NCBI GenBank assembly: GCA_014444615.1
Contig: PVXE01000001.1
Coordinates: forward strand, 150,045 to 214,044
Length of the DNA stretch: 64,000 nucleotides
From: Tagaea sp. CACIAM 22H2
GTDB taxonomy: Bacteria > Pseudomonadota > Alphaproteobacteria > CACIAM-22H2
Reading direction: 5' to 3'
Positions 8,757-21,322 of this stretch are shown piece after piece. The translations under genes and the position numbers were made by a program. Below the pieces are notes generated by a model. It was not told the DNA's origin. It worked only from the letters and a program-made list of their open reading frames with translations, and did no database searches. How positions within the stretch are numbered: position 1 is the stretch's first letter; every line of letters begins with the position of its first letter.

Positions 8757-10781
8757 ATGAACATGCTCGCTAAAGTGAATGGTCAGCTCGCGATTGGAAC
8801 ACGCATCGGCGCGGGATTTGTTCTGGTCCTTGCCCTGCTGATCGCCACCGGTTACGTGGGCTGGTTCGCTCTGACCGAAGTCAAGTCCCTGTACGGACGT
8901 TACAGCGCCGTCTCGCAGAATACGATCCGCGGTGTTGAGATTGACGCCGACTTCGCCGCCATGCGGCGTTACGCCCAACTCTACGCCGACCACGGCAATG
9001 GCGGCACCCGGACCAACGTCGAGCGGACGGCGGGGGAGGTTCGACGCAATCTCAAGGCACTCTCTGCGGCATTCGAAAACGAGAGCGATCGCGCTCTGGG
9101 GAACGAGATCCGGTCGGGATTCGATGAGTATATGCGCAATCTCGAGCAGCTCTTCCGGTTGCGCGACGTTCGCGACGAAGCGGTCGAGCGCGGAATGAAC
9201 GCATTAGCGCAGCAGGCAAGCTCGGCTTTGACGGCGGCTATTGACGGTGCTTTGGCTTCGGGCGACGCGCGGACCGCCGCCACCGCCGGCAAAGCGCAGG
9301 AGCAACTCGGTTTCGTGCGGGTGAACGCGCTGCAGTACCTTATCAAGCCCGATCCGCAGACGGTGACGGCCGCCGAAGGGCACTTGCGCCAACTTGCGGA
9401 ATACGTCGCTCGGGCGCGGGAATTCGCGACGGGCGATCGGCGCTCTCAGCTCGACCGCGCGGCGGAGCTACTGCCGCAATACGAGGCAGCGGTAAAACGC
9501 GCGATTGAGGCCGCTCGGGCGATGTACGAAATGACGAATACGACCAACGCGCAGGTCGCCAGTCGCTTGAACGAACGGCTCGAGACCTTGAAGTCGCGTC
9601 AACGCGAGGCGTCGCGGACGATCGCTGGCGAAGCGGCGGAGACGGCGGCTGACGACACCGCGTTGATGATCAAGATGTCGGCGTTCGCTCTGTTTTTTGG
9701 TCTGCTTGGCGCGGTCTTTATCGCCAGGGGGATCACCGGCCCGATCTCGCGTATGACGGCGGCGATGCGCAAACTCGCCGATGGCGATCTTACGGTCGAG
9801 GTTCCCGCCAAGGCGAACAAGGACGAGATCGGAGCGATGGCGCTTGCGGTGCAGGTTTTCAAAGACAATGCCGTCAAGGTTCGCGAAATGGAGGCCGAGC
9901 AGAAGGCGCTCGAAGCGAAAGCCGCGGCCGAGAAGAAGGCCGCGATGCACGCGCTTGCCGATCAATTCGAGGCGAAGGTCGGCGGCGTCGTTTCCGGCGT
10001 TTCGAGTTCGGCGGAACAGCTGCAAGGTTCGGCAAGCGCAATGTCGGCGACGGCGGAGGAGACGAATCGTCAGGCCACGGCTGTCGCGGCGGCCTCCGAA
10101 GAGGCGTCGACCAATGTCGAGACGGTCGCGTCGGCCGCCGAGGAGCTTTCCTCGTCGATCACCGAGATTTCGCGTCAGGTCAGCGAGTCGGCGAAGATCG
10201 CGGGCCAGGCGGTCGGCGAAGTGGAGCGTACCGGTGAAACGGTCGAAGCGCTGGCGCAAGCCGCGCAGAAGATCGGCGACGTGGTCAAGCTGATCTCCGA
10301 TATCGCCTCGCAGACGAACCTGCTTGCGCTGAACGCGACGATCGAAGCCGCGCGCGCAGGCGAGGCTGGCAAAGGCTTTGCCGTCGTCGCTTCGGAAGTC
10401 AAAAGTCTCGCGAGCCAGACCGCCAAAGCGACGGAGGAGATCGGTGGCCAAATCGCAGAGATTCAAAACGCCACAGGCGCTTCGGTCGCCGCCATGAAAG
10501 CGATCGGCGAGACGATTACGCGGATCAATCAGATCGCCGCTGCCATCGCTTCGGCGGTCGAGGAACAAGGCGCGGCGACGCAGGAGATCGCACGCAACGT
10601 CCAGCAGGCGGCCGCCGGTACGGGAGAGGTCGCCTCGAACATCACCGGCGTCACGAAGGCTGCGGGTGACACCGGAACCGCCGCGGCGCAAGTGCAGTCG
10701 GCGGCGACGTTGCTCGGTTCGCAATCGACCGAGCTGCGAAATGCCGTCGACGCGTTCCTTGCGCAGGTTCGTGCCGCGTAA
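8757..10781 (+). CDS. Methyl-accepting chemotaxis protein with helical periplasmic domain
   Basis: A 674-residue transmembrane chemoreceptor. TM1 lies at about residues 16-38 (GAGFVLVLALLIATGYVGWF). A periplasmic domain of roughly 260 residues, rich in long amphipathic helices, follows and suggests a helical-bundle (HBM/4HB-like) sensor. TM2 is at about 303-325 (FALFFGLLGAVFIARGI), then a HAMP domain and a long coiled-coil signalling domain. The conserved hairpin tip around residue 518 reads [20 protein letters not shown], which contacts CheA/CheW. No C-terminal CheR-tethering pentapeptide is visible. No che genes are nearby. The ligand is unknown. Confidence 0.93.
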   Translation: MNMLAKVNGQLAIGTRIGAGFVLVLALLIATGYVGWFALTEVKSLYGRYSAVSQNTIRGVEIDADFAAMRRYAQLYADHGNGGTRTNVERTAGEVRRNLKALSAAFENESDRALGNEIRSGFDEYMRNLEQLFRLRDVRDEAVERGMNALAQQASSALTAAIDGALASGDARTAATAGKAQEQLGFVRVNALQYLIKPDPQTVTAAEGHLRQLAEYVARAREFATGDRRSQLDRAAELLPQYEAAVKRAIEAARAMYEMTNTTNAQVASRLNERLETLKSRQREASRTIAGEAAETAADDTALMIKMSAFALFFGLLGAVFIARGITGPISRMTAAMRKLADGDLTVEVPAKANKDEIGAMALAVQVFKDNAVKVREMEAEQKALEAKAAAEKKAAMHALADQFEAKVGGVVSGVSSSAEQLQGSASAMSATAEETNRQATAVAAASEEASTNVETVASAAEELSSSITEISRQVSESAKIAGQAVGEVERTGETVEALAQAAQKIGDVVKLISDIASQTNLLALNATIEAARAGEAGKGFAVVASEVKSLASQTAKATEEIGGQIAEIQNATGASVAAMKAIGETITRINQIAAAIASAVEEQGAATQEIARNVQQAAAGTGEVASNITGVTKAAGDTGTAAAQVQSAATLLGSQSTELRNAVDAFLAQVRAA

Positions 10782-10803
10782 CCAATGCCGCGGGGTACGG
10801 CCG

Positions 10804-12894
10804 ATGTCGCGCATACTTCCGCCGTCGATCGCCGCGACCGCCTCCCTCTCGGAGGCGGTCGCCTGGCGTTCTGCAATGGCCGCGTGTCTTCTTGTGTTGA
10901 CCTTCGTATTGCTGTCGGCGGGCAAGATCCGGGACTGGATTGTTGAAGATGCGGCGCGCGAAGAGATTCTTGTGGCTCGGCTCGCGGCGCAACAGATCGA
11001 TCAGACGATCCGCACCGCAAAGGTAATTCTCGACGGCGCCGCCATTCGATTGGAAGAGAATATGCCGCTTCTCGAAGGCGCGCGCCGCGCCGTTGAGGAG
11101 ATGTCGCCGAGGCTTGCCCATGACTCCCAGTTCGTCGCCCTCAAAGTTCTCGACGCTTCGGGAGCACGGCTTCTCGCCAGTTCGGCGGTTGCCGACGGGG
11201 AATGGTCCTCGCAAGAACCGCCGGACTTTTTCACCGGCGCCGCACGAGCACCCGGTCCTTTCCATATTGGTTACGTTCAGGCATCAACGATCGACCGTAG
11301 ACCGGTGATGACAATCGGGCGGCGCGTCGCCGATCCGGATGGACGGCTGACTGCGGTCATCGGGCTATCGATCGATCTCGCGCGGTTGCGTGAAGTCGGC
11401 GAAGACACGTTGTCGCTGCGCGACCGGACGCTCGTCGCGATCCGGGTTGACGGCACGGCGCTTTTCCGCCTGCCGGATCCGGGTGCACAAATCGCAGGAT
11501 TGGACTTCAGCGACCGGCTGGTATACCGGCGAGTCGTTGAAGGGGAGATGACGGGGCATTACAAGGCGATGTCGCCTATTGACGGGATCGTACGGGTTGG
11601 CGGGTTCGCGCTTTCGCCGGATCGAGATATTGTGGTTCTCTCCGCGCGCGCGGAGCGCGACATACTGCTTCAAGCGCTCTTCAGTCGTGGTCTGATCGTG
11701 CTTTGGCTATTGGGTTCGGCGTTAGTCGTGGCGGGTTTTGGCGCTTACGCCGCGGCTGAATTGCGACGACGCAAAGCACTTATTGCCGGTCGAGATGAGC
11801 TGTTGAGAAGCATGGACGTTGCCGACGCCGGTGTAGCGATCACCGACGGCGAGACGCAGGTCGTCCGCTATGTGAACTCCGCGTTCGAGCGGATCACAGG
11901 ATATACGGCTGCCGAGATGACAGGCCGGAGTTTTCAGGCTTTGCAAGGACGGAATACGGATCCTGTGGCGGCGGCGAAAATCCGCGAGGCAATCGTTTCC
12001 GGCCAGCCGATACGTGTCGATATTCTCAATTATCGAAAGGATGGCGCGCCGTTCTGGTCGGATCTCAGCATAGCACCTGTACTCGACGCCGACGGCAAGG
12101 TTACGGGTTTTGTCAACTCGTTCCATGACATCTCCGACCGCATACACATGACTGAGCGACTGAATGAAGCGTTACTCCGCACGCGTGCTGCCGACCAGGC
12201 GAAGAGTAATTTTCTCGCTCGCATGAGTCATGAGCTGCGCACGCCGCTCAACGCGATAATCGGGTTCGCCGACGCAATGTCGGAGCGTGTTCTGGGACCG
12301 CTTTCCGACCGTTATGTCGGATACGCCCGCGACATCCACGATAGTGGCGCGCATCTTCTGGCCCTGATCGACCGTATCCTCGAAATGGCGCGCCTTGGCG
12401 ACGACGCGCGGCCGATCGACAGCATGGCCGTTGATCTGGCCGCTGTTGCACGTGCGGCAGCCGTGCTCGCCAGTTCGGAAGTCGATGGCGCTGGCGCGAA
12501 TCTCAAGGTTACGAGCCGTGGCCCCGCGATCGCGCTTGGCGATGCGACCGCGCTAAGACAGATCGCGGTTAATCTGCTGGTCAACGCGGCCAGACATGGA
12601 CAAAAGAACGGCAACATCGAACTGCGCACGGGGCCAGGTCCAGACGGAACGGTACATTTGACTGTTTGTGATGATGGCCCGGGTTTACCTCCCGAGGTGC
12701 TGTCGAGCGCCGGCGCGCCGTTTCTGGGGCGGAACAGCTATATTGCCGACGGGTCCGGTCTCGGTCTTGGAATCGCGATCTCGACGGAACTTGCCGCGCG
12801 AATGGAGGGGCGGTTGAGTTTTACTAACACAGCTCCGGGCGCGTGCGTGACGCTGCATGTTCCCGCAGCCAACGGATCGCGCGCGGCAGCTTGA
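10804..12894 (+). CDS. Orphan sensor histidine kinase with LOV-like PAS domain
   Basis: A 696-residue membrane kinase, starting at ATG 10804, 22 bp after the chemoreceptor stop; upstream in-frame sequence is Arg-rich and rejected. Order: TM1 (about 19-41), a periplasmic double-Cache-like sensor (about 42-290), TM2 (LIVLWLLGSALVVAGFGAYA), a PAS domain at about 330-445, a HisKA with His476 in the H-box FLARMSHELRTPLNAIIGFA, and a HATPase_c with N-box LLVNAARHG, G1 DDGPGLP and G2 GSGLGLGIA. The PAS is strongly LOV-like (LNYRKDGAPFW; ALQGRNTDP), but the photoactive Cys position is Phe377. No receiver domain or response regulator gene is adjacent. Confidence 0.9.
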   Translation: MSRILPPSIAATASLSEAVAWRSAMAACLLVLTFVLLSAGKIRDWIVEDAAREEILVARLAAQQIDQTIRTAKVILDGAAIRLEENMPLLEGARRAVEEMSPRLAHDSQFVALKVLDASGARLLASSAVADGEWSSQEPPDFFTGAARAPGPFHIGYVQASTIDRRPVMTIGRRVADPDGRLTAVIGLSIDLARLREVGEDTLSLRDRTLVAIRVDGTALFRLPDPGAQIAGLDFSDRLVYRRVVEGEMTGHYKAMSPIDGIVRVGGFALSPDRDIVVLSARAERDILLQALFSRGLIVLWLLGSALVVAGFGAYAAAELRRRKALIAGRDELLRSMDVADAGVAITDGETQVVRYVNSAFERITGYTAAEMTGRSFQALQGRNTDPVAAAKIREAIVSGQPIRVDILNYRKDGAPFWSDLSIAPVLDADGKVTGFVNSFHDISDRIHMTERLNEALLRTRAADQAKSNFLARMSHELRTPLNAIIGFADAMSERVLGPLSDRYVGYARDIHDSGAHLLALIDRILEMARLGDDARPIDSMAVDLAAVARAAAVLASSEVDGAGANLKVTSRGPAIALGDATALRQIAVNLLVNAARHGQKNGNIELRTGPGPDGTVHLTVCDDGPGLPPEVLSSAGAPFLGRNSYIADGSGLGLGIAISTELAARMEGRLSFTNTAPGACVTLHVPAANGSRAAA

Positions 12895-13016
12895 TGCGGC
12901 GTTGTTCGTGTCGAACGCGTTCGTGGCTGGTCAAAACCTCCGCTCCAGGACGATCGAAGAGGAGAAGCGGCGCTTTACTTAATTCGTATTGGCGAGTGGC
13001 GCGCCGATTGCGAGCG

Positions 13017-13841
13017 CTAACGTGCTTCACGGATCGACTGCGTGGCACCGGCGCCGAAGGCTTCGAAGATTTCCTCCGAGATGCGATCTTGCCGGACCCG
13101 CTCCGCGTCGCGGGATAATTGTTCGATCGTTTCGCCGGCGTGGGCGCAAGCCGCGTCCATGCGCGCGAATCGCGCGCCGGTTTCGGCCGCCAAGCTCTCC
13201 GCCGCGAAACGGTAGATGGCGGCGAACTGCGCCTCGCGCTCGATCGCCGATCCCAGCGATGCCGGTGTTTCGAGCAGCAACGGGCGCTTGGCGTAGCGGT
13301 CGCCGGCGCGTTGGATAATCCGCGCGGGATCGCGCGGCGATATCCGGCGCGACAGCAATCCGGCCATTCCCGGCTGCGAGGACCAGGCGAGTAGCGTCAA
13401 TGGCGCGCGCGGGTCGATCTCGCGCCCGATCCGCGCGACGCAATCGTCGAGACCCGCCGAATGCGCGGCCATTGGGACGACGCGCGCGGACTTCCCTTGT
13501 TCGCGAACGCGTCGCGCGCCCCGGCGGCCGACCAGCAGCGGCGGCGGCGCACCTTCCGCGGCGGCGAGGGCGGCGGTCAGCACGGGCTCGTCGAATGCCG
13601 CGCAGAATCCTGTCTCGGCGACGAAGGCGACGATTTGCGCGTTCGGGCCGACTTCGTCCGGCGCGGGGCCGAGGACGGCGTCGGCGGCTTCCGCGACGCG
13701 CCGGTCGTAGTCGCGCGCGGCGGCGCGGGCGCGTTCGGCCGCCTGCAACTCACCCGCTGCGATCGCGCGCATCGCCGCGGCGACGTCGCGGAAGCGGCGC
13801 AGCGCCGACAAGTGTGCGGCGGGATCACGGGCCGCTTGCAT
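13017..13841 (-). CDS. atpG: N-type ATPase gamma subunit (AtpG)
   Basis: A 274-residue central-stalk subunit. The N-terminal helix includes RRFRDVAAAMRAIAAGELQ and the C-terminal helix ends RVRQDRISEEIFEAFGAGAT, the coiled-coil shaft expected of gamma. Last gene of the operon; its start overlaps the end of atpA by 17 bp. The sequence diverges strongly from housekeeping F-type gamma, as is usual for N-ATPases. It converges on the histidine kinase with a gap of 122 bp in which I see no clear terminator. Confidence 0.88.
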   Translation of the reverse strand: MQAARDPAAHLSALRRFRDVAAAMRAIAAGELQAAERARAAARDYDRRVAEAADAVLGPAPDEVGPNAQIVAFVAETGFCAAFDEPVLTAALAAAEGAPPPLLVGRRGARRVREQGKSARVVPMAAHSAGLDDCVARIGREIDPRAPLTLLAWSSQPGMAGLLSRRISPRDPARIIQRAGDRYAKRPLLLETPASLGSAIEREAQFAAIYRFAAESLAAETGARFARMDAACAHAGETIEQLSRDAERVRQDRISEEIFEAFGAGATQSIREAR

Positions 13842-15375
13842 CTTCCGCCGCGCGTGTCAGGAAATCCGCGAGTGCGACGCGCAGTCGATCAACATCGGCG
13901 CGCGCGGGTGCGGCGCCGGATTCCAGCGTATCGCAAATCTCGGGCAATGCGCCGCGCAGCCATCGGTCTGCGCGATCGCGCAGCCAACCGACCTCGGCGA
14001 CGGGCCGTTGGTCCATCAGCCCACTATCGACGGCGCTGAGCAGCGCATATTGGGCGGTCAGCGGCAGCGGGGCGGCGGCCGGTTGGGCAAGTGCGGCTCG
14101 CAACCGGGCGCCGTGTGCTAGACGCGCGCGCGCGCCTTCATCGGCCAAGCCGCCGAACCGCGCGAATTCCTCGAGTTCCAGGAACTGCGCGTAGGCAAGT
14201 TTCAGCGGTCCTGCGAGCGCGCGCAACGACGGCGGCTGAGCGCGGCCGCCCACGCGCGAAACGCTGCGCCCCATGTCGATCGCCGGTTTCCGGCCCAGCG
14301 CCCAGAGCTTGGCGTCGCACACGATCTGGCCATCGACGATGGAGATGAGATTCGTCGGAATGTAGCCAGCGATATCGCCGGCCTGGGTTTCGGCGATCGC
14401 GAGAATGCTGAGCGAGCCGCCGCCGCGTTCGGGCGTGAGCTTCGCCGCGCGCTCGAGCAGCCGCGCGTGGAGGTAGAACACGTCGCCCGGATACGCCTCG
14501 CGCCCCGGCGGATCGCGAAGCAAAAGGCCGATCTGTCGATGCGCGGCGGCGTGTTTGCTCAAATCGTCGATGACCAGCAGCGCATCGCGCCCGGCGTCGC
14601 GGAAGTATTCGGCGATCGCGCAGGCGGCGAATGGGGCGAGCCATTGCAGACCCGGCGGATCGTCGGCCGCCGCAACGACGAAAACGCAGTTTTGCGCGAG
14701 GCCGCGCGCACGCACGGACTCTATTGCGCGCATCGTCGCTGCCGCGCGCTGGCCGATCGACACATGTACGCACACCACGTCGCCGGGTCGTTGCGCCAGG
14801 ATCGCATCCAGCGCCAGCGTCGACTTGCCCGTCCGCCGGTCGCCGACGATCAACTCGCGCTGGCCGCGCCCCAGCGGGATCAGCGCGTCGATCGCGGTGG
14901 TGCCGGTGTGCAAAGCGCGGTCGATCGAAGCTCGCGCCAGAATGGCGGGCGCCGGGCGGTCGGCGGGCAAACGCGCGAACGTCGCGGGCACGGGCATGCC
15001 GTCGAGCGGCACCCCCAGCGGGTCGACGACGCGGCCGAGCAACGCGTCGCCGACCGGCGTTTCGATCGGCCGGTCCTCGACACGCACGCGAGCACCCGCG
15101 CGTAGCGCGCCGGCGGGCGCGAGCAGGACGCAGCCCGCTTCTCCGCGATCGAGGCGATGCACCATCGCGGGCACCGGCGGCGATCCGTCGTCGGGAAGGC
15201 ACGATGCGGAAGAACCCGCGCGCGCGTCGCGCAAACCCGCGACGATCGCAATGCCGTCGAATACGCGCGTCACCCGGCCGGCGGGAACGACGCTGGGAAC
15301 GAACGGCGACACGGCGAGCTTCGCGGCCGCGTCGCGCGCCCAAGCGCCCAAGGCCGCGTCGAGCGTGTCAGTCAT
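13825..15375 (-). CDS. atpA: N-type ATPase alpha subunit (AtpA)
   Basis: A 516-residue non-catalytic nucleotide-binding subunit. P-loop GDRRTGKST, the segment IPLGRGQRELIVG before it, and the region YIPTNLISIVDGQIV all match F/N-type alpha. The start [10 protein letters not shown] was chosen because the upstream extension is Pro/Arg-rich antisense sequence; it overlaps atpF by 8 bp. N-ATPase operons lack a delta-subunit gene, and none is present here. Confidence 0.93.
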   Translation of the reverse strand: MTDTLDAALGAWARDAAAKLAVSPFVPSVVPAGRVTRVFDGIAIVAGLRDARAGSSASCLPDDGSPPVPAMVHRLDRGEAGCVLLAPAGALRAGARVRVEDRPIETPVGDALLGRVVDPLGVPLDGMPVPATFARLPADRPAPAILARASIDRALHTGTTAIDALIPLGRGQRELIVGDRRTGKSTLALDAILAQRPGDVVCVHVSIGQRAAATMRAIESVRARGLAQNCVFVVAAADDPPGLQWLAPFAACAIAEYFRDAGRDALLVIDDLSKHAAAHRQIGLLLRDPPGREAYPGDVFYLHARLLERAAKLTPERGGGSLSILAIAETQAGDIAGYIPTNLISIVDGQIVCDAKLWALGRKPAIDMGRSVSRVGGRAQPPSLRALAGPLKLAYAQFLELEEFARFGGLADEGARARLAHGARLRAALAQPAAAPLPLTAQYALLSAVDSGLMDQRPVAEVGWLRDRADRWLRGALPEICDTLESGAAPARADVDRLRVALADFLTRAAEDASGP

Positions 15376-16108
15376 CGGCGGCCGCGTTCGCGCGCAGTTC
15401 GGCGGCCGCCGCGCGCAGCGAGAAACGTGCCGAGCCGCCGGGGAAATCGATCTCGACGCCGCCGCCGATCGCCGGATCGACGACGAAGGCCGGCGGCATG
15501 GCGGCGCTGGAGGCGTGCGATCCGAACAAATCGATCCAGGCGGCACGCGAAGGCGCGTCGAGAGCCGCCGCCGTCGCGATGCGCACCGGGGCCGCCCCCG
15601 TCAAAAGATCGGCGGCTTTGTCGCGTGGCAGCGCGTCGAGCCAATTACCCACGGCGTCGCGGAAGCCCGCGTCGAGCGCCGCATCCGGCAGGCCCGCCAT
15701 AACGCGACGCGCCAGGGCTTCGGCGAGGGCGGCGGCGTCGGAACGTAAAGCGTTTGCGGCCGCGCGGCGTTCCCCCGCCAACCGCGCCGCGGCCGCCTCG
15801 AGGCGTCCTTGCGCTTCCCGATGCGCGCCATCGACGATCCGTTGGCGTTCGGCCAAGGCGTCGGCGCGCGCGTCTTCGATCAGCTTGGCGCGCGCCATCT
15901 CGGTTTCGCGCGCCTGCGCCCGCGCCGCATCGGCGGCGGCATCGGCCGCCGATTTCGCGACCCGCGCGGCGGCTTGCGCTTGCGCCAGCTCGTCGCGGCG
16001 CGCGTCGATGGCGGCGAGCAGCGGCGCGTAAAGGAAGCGCTTCAACAGCCAGACCAGGATCGCGAAGTTGGCGATCTGGAAGGCGAAAGCGAGCGGCGAG
16101 AAACTCAT
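15368..16108 (-). CDS. atpF: N-type ATPase b subunit (AtpF)
   Basis: A 246-residue peripheral-stalk subunit with one N-terminal membrane segment ([20 protein letters not shown]) followed by a long Ala/Arg/Glu-rich coiled coil and a C-terminal globular part of about 100 residues. It is clearly longer than the typical F-type b (about 156-170), which fits N-ATPases, where b may take over the missing delta role; that role is inferred. Overlaps atpE by 4 bp (ATGA). Confidence 0.9.
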   Translation of the reverse strand: MSFSPLAFAFQIANFAILVWLLKRFLYAPLLAAIDARRDELAQAQAAARVAKSAADAAADAARAQARETEMARAKLIEDARADALAERQRIVDGAHREAQGRLEAAAARLAGERRAAANALRSDAAALAEALARRVMAGLPDAALDAGFRDAVGNWLDALPRDKAADLLTGAAPVRIATAAALDAPSRAAWIDLFGSHASSAAMPPAFVVDPAIGGGVEIDFPGGSARFSLRAAAAELRANAAADD

Positions 16109-16353
16109 CGAACGCCGGCGAACGGGTTGGCGAACAGCAGCAGCAGCGCCACGACGAGGCAGTAGATCGCCATGGTCTCGATCATCGCCAGACCGACGAA
16201 AAGCGTGCGCGAGATCGGCCCGGCGGATTCCGGCTGGCGGGCGATGCCCTCCAGCGCCGCGGCCAGTGCGCGGCCCTCGGCGATGGCCGGCGCGATGGCG
16301 CCGACGCTGACGGCGACGACGGCGCCGATGATGCTCCAGATTTCGACGGTCAT
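16105..16353 (-). CDS. atpE: N-type ATPase c subunit (AtpE)
   Basis: An 82-residue two-helix proteolipid forming the rotor ring. The polar loop reads ARQPE. Helix 2 contains [16 protein letters not shown], giving the ion-site residues Glu59, Thr60 and Tyr64. Helix 1 contains AIAEGRA with Glu26, which aligns without gaps to Gln32 of the Na+-dependent Propionigenium/Ilyobacter rings. A double-carboxylate site is typical of N-ATPases. The Glu-Thr-x3-Tyr set resembles a Na+ site, but the Burkholderia pseudomallei N-ATPase ring was reported to be H+-specific, so the ion is unresolved. Confidence 0.93.
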   Translation of the reverse strand: MTVEIWSIIGAVVAVSVGAIAPAIAEGRALAAALEGIARQPESAGPISRTLFVGLAMIETMAIYCLVVALLLLFANPFAGVR

Positions 16354-17021
16354 GTTTTGCTCCCTTCCGGCCGCGCGACGGCGGCCGCGATGTAGACGGC
16401 GGCGAGGATCGTGAAGATGTAGGCTTGGACCGCGCCGATCAGCAGGCCCAGTGCCAGGAAAGGGATCGGCACGATCAGTCCGGCGACGGACGCGACGATC
16501 GCCAGGATCAGGCCATGGCTCATCATGTTGCCGAACAAGCGCACGGCAAGCGACAGCGTGCGCGTGAATTCGGCCGCGACATGGAACGGTATGAACAGGA
16601 AGTTCGGCGTCGCGAAGTGCTTGAGATAGCCGACAAACCCGTGCTCGCGCACGCCGTAGTACTGGACCGCGCCGAAAACGGCGACGGCAAGCGCCGCCGG
16701 CGTTTCAAGGAACTCCGTCGGCGGCCGCCAGCCGGGCAGGACGGCGCTCCAATTCGCCGTCAGCACGAACAAGAACAGCGTCGCCAGCAGCGGCAGGAAA
16801 GGGCCGGGATCGCGGTCGAACACGCCGGCGAGTTCGCGCTCTATCATCGCGTATATCGCTTCGGCGGCGATCGCGATTCGGGACGTCTTCGGAATTCGGC
16901 CGATCGTGAGCTTCGCGCCGGCGACCAACAGCAGCGACACGGCCGCACCACCGGCGATCGCGGGATGGATCGGCAGTCCGGCGATCGCGAACCATGCGTC
17001 GGCGGCAAGGGGGTTCTCCAT
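16350..17021 (-). CDS. atpB: N-type ATPase a subunit (AtpB)
   Basis: A 223-residue membrane stator with five or so hydrophobic segments. The essential arginine lies in [17 protein letters not shown], and the C-terminal helix pair includes [20 protein letters not shown]. It forms the ion half-channels facing the c ring. Overlaps atpE by 4 bp; 4 bp gap from atpR. Confidence 0.93.
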   Translation of the reverse strand: MENPLAADAWFAIAGLPIHPAIAGGAAVSLLLVAGAKLTIGRIPKTSRIAIAAEAIYAMIERELAGVFDRDPGPFLPLLATLFLFVLTANWSAVLPGWRPPTEFLETPAALAVAVFGAVQYYGVREHGFVGYLKHFATPNFLFIPFHVAAEFTRTLSLAVRLFGNMMSHGLILAIVASVAGLIVPIPFLALGLLIGAVQAYIFTILAAVYIAAAVARPEGSKT

Positions 17022-17025
17022 CTTC

Positions 17026-17292
17026 CTAGACCTTCCACGCGGCGACGGCCGTCAAGGCGAGACGTGCGGTGCCCAATCCCGCCGCGCCGGCGATCAGGGC
17101 GGCTGCGCCGGCCTGAATCAGCACCAAGCCACCGACGAGCGGAAGCGCCAGTCCCGAGATCGCCGCCAGGATTGCCGGTATCGCGCGCCCTTCGAGCGAC
17201 GCGCGCACGCGCCAGGCCAGCAGGTGTTGCAGCGTGAAGCCGAGACAGGCGCCCGCCAGCGCCGCGCCGAGAAGAAGGGGAAGGCCGTTCAT
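17026..17292 (-). CDS. atpR: N-type ATPase accessory membrane protein AtpR
   Basis: An 88-residue protein with about three hydrophobic segments, starting MNGLPLLLGAALAGACLGF. The start was chosen over a longer Arg-rich upstream extension because it overlaps the atpQ stop by 4 bp. Position between atpQ and atpB, size and topology match AtpR, a protein specific to N-ATPase operons and thought to help c-ring assembly. Sequence similarity alone would be weak; context carries the call. Confidence 0.82.
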   Translation of the reverse strand: MNGLPLLLGAALAGACLGFTLQHLLAWRVRASLEGRAIPAILAAISGLALPLVGGLVLIQAGAAALIAGAAGLGTARLALTAVAAWKV

Positions 17293-17575
17293 CGCGAAAT
17301 GCTCCGCCACAGGGCCGAGAAACCGGCGACGCCCGCAACGACGATCGCCGCGGCGGCGATCTGCACGCCGGTGCCGAAGCGTTCGTCCAAGGCATGGCCT
17401 AGCCAAGCGGCGACGACCAGCGGCAGCGCCACCATCCAGCCGAGCCGTCCGCCCAGCGCCAGAAGCTGACCAGCGCTCGGCATACGCCAATAGGGATCGG
17501 CCGGATCGCGCATATCGTGTCGTTCGGCCTCGCGCGCGAGGCGCGCCTTGTCGGGATCGGTCTCCGGAGCCTGCG

Positions 17576-17579
<4 letters not shown>
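17289..17579 (-). CDS. atpQ: N-type ATPase AtpQ/AtpI-like membrane protein
   Basis: A 96-residue protein with a charged cytoplasmic N-terminus (about 35 residues) and two hydrophobic hairpin segments (GWMVALPLVVAAWLGHALDE; VQIAAAAIVVAGVAGFSALW). This is the AtpI-like layout found at the AtpQ position of N-ATPase operons, where it may assist Mg2+ supply or c-ring assembly (family knowledge). Overlaps atpC and atpR by 4 bp each. Confidence 0.82.
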
Positions 17580-20473
<2,894 letters not shown>

Positions 20474-20474
<1 letters not shown>

Positions 20475-21322
20475 TATTTCATCTCCCAGGAAAGAACAAT
20501 CGGCTCGACGCCGGCCGGTCCATCGCGCCCGGCGAGATCGACTGCAAACGTCAAGGCGCGCGACGGAATCCCCAAATCGATGAGAACGCGCGCTACGGCG
20601 CCGGTGCGGGCGAAGCCCGCATTCCATTCCGCTGATTCCGCGGCGACGCGAATTCCGGGCTGTGCAGACAAGAGGGGATAGAGACGCGCAAGAATGCGGC
20701 GGCCATCGTCGCCGACCTCGCCGTTGCTCGGCGGTCGCGCGCCGCGCGTACCGAACAGGGCGCGTGGATCGATGGCCAACGAAGCCCGTCCGCCGGACAC
20801 GGTTAATGCGGCAAGATCGGTCAACCCCATCGCCGCTATGAATCCGGCCGCCGCTGGCGGCATGTCGCCGGCGCGGGACCGCAGCATTCCAGGCTCGTCG
20901 TCGGCGCGATCAACGGCGCTTTGACCGGCGGGAGCGTCGTCCAGCGGGATTAAGCCGGCAGGCGGCACGCGGTCGAGGCGAGGGACGACGAAGCCTGCGG
21001 TTTCCGGCGCGCCCAGGATCAAAGGCTCGGGCAACGGCGTGAGTTTGATCGGCGGCGGCGACGGCGGCGCCATCTCGGGGCCGCGCGCATCTTGCGGCGA
21101 GAGCCCGACGATCGACACGACGATGACGAACACCGCGAACAGCAGCGTCATCATGTCGGCGTAGCTGATGAGCCAGAGGTCGCCTTCGTCGTCGGCCTCG
21201 CCCGCCGGGCGGCCGGGCGCCGATATCTTGGCGCCGCGAGTCGCCGAACGCACGAGATTCCGCGCACTTTCGTCCGAAAGTGCTTGCGTCGGCGCCGGAA
21301 TCGGTTGGGCGTCATTCGGCAT
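20474..21322 (-). CDS. motB: Flagellar stator protein MotB
   Basis: A 282-residue stator subunit with a cytoplasmic tail of about 50 residues and one membrane helix, SYADMMTLLFAVFVIVVSIV, carrying the ion-binding Asp of the S-Y-A-D motif. A long Pro-rich periplasmic linker and a shortened C-terminal domain follow. The C-terminus retains WNAGFARTGAVARVLIDLG, like the OmpA-domain helix, but lacks the GHTD and NRRVEI motifs used to hold peptidoglycan. MotA and MotB overlap by 11 bp. The ion cannot be decided from sequence. Confidence 0.85.

Noticed and set aside
12895..13016. Possible bidirectional terminator between the histidine kinase and atpG
   Set aside because: Only a short GAACGCGTTC palindrome is visible, with no extended stem or T-run.
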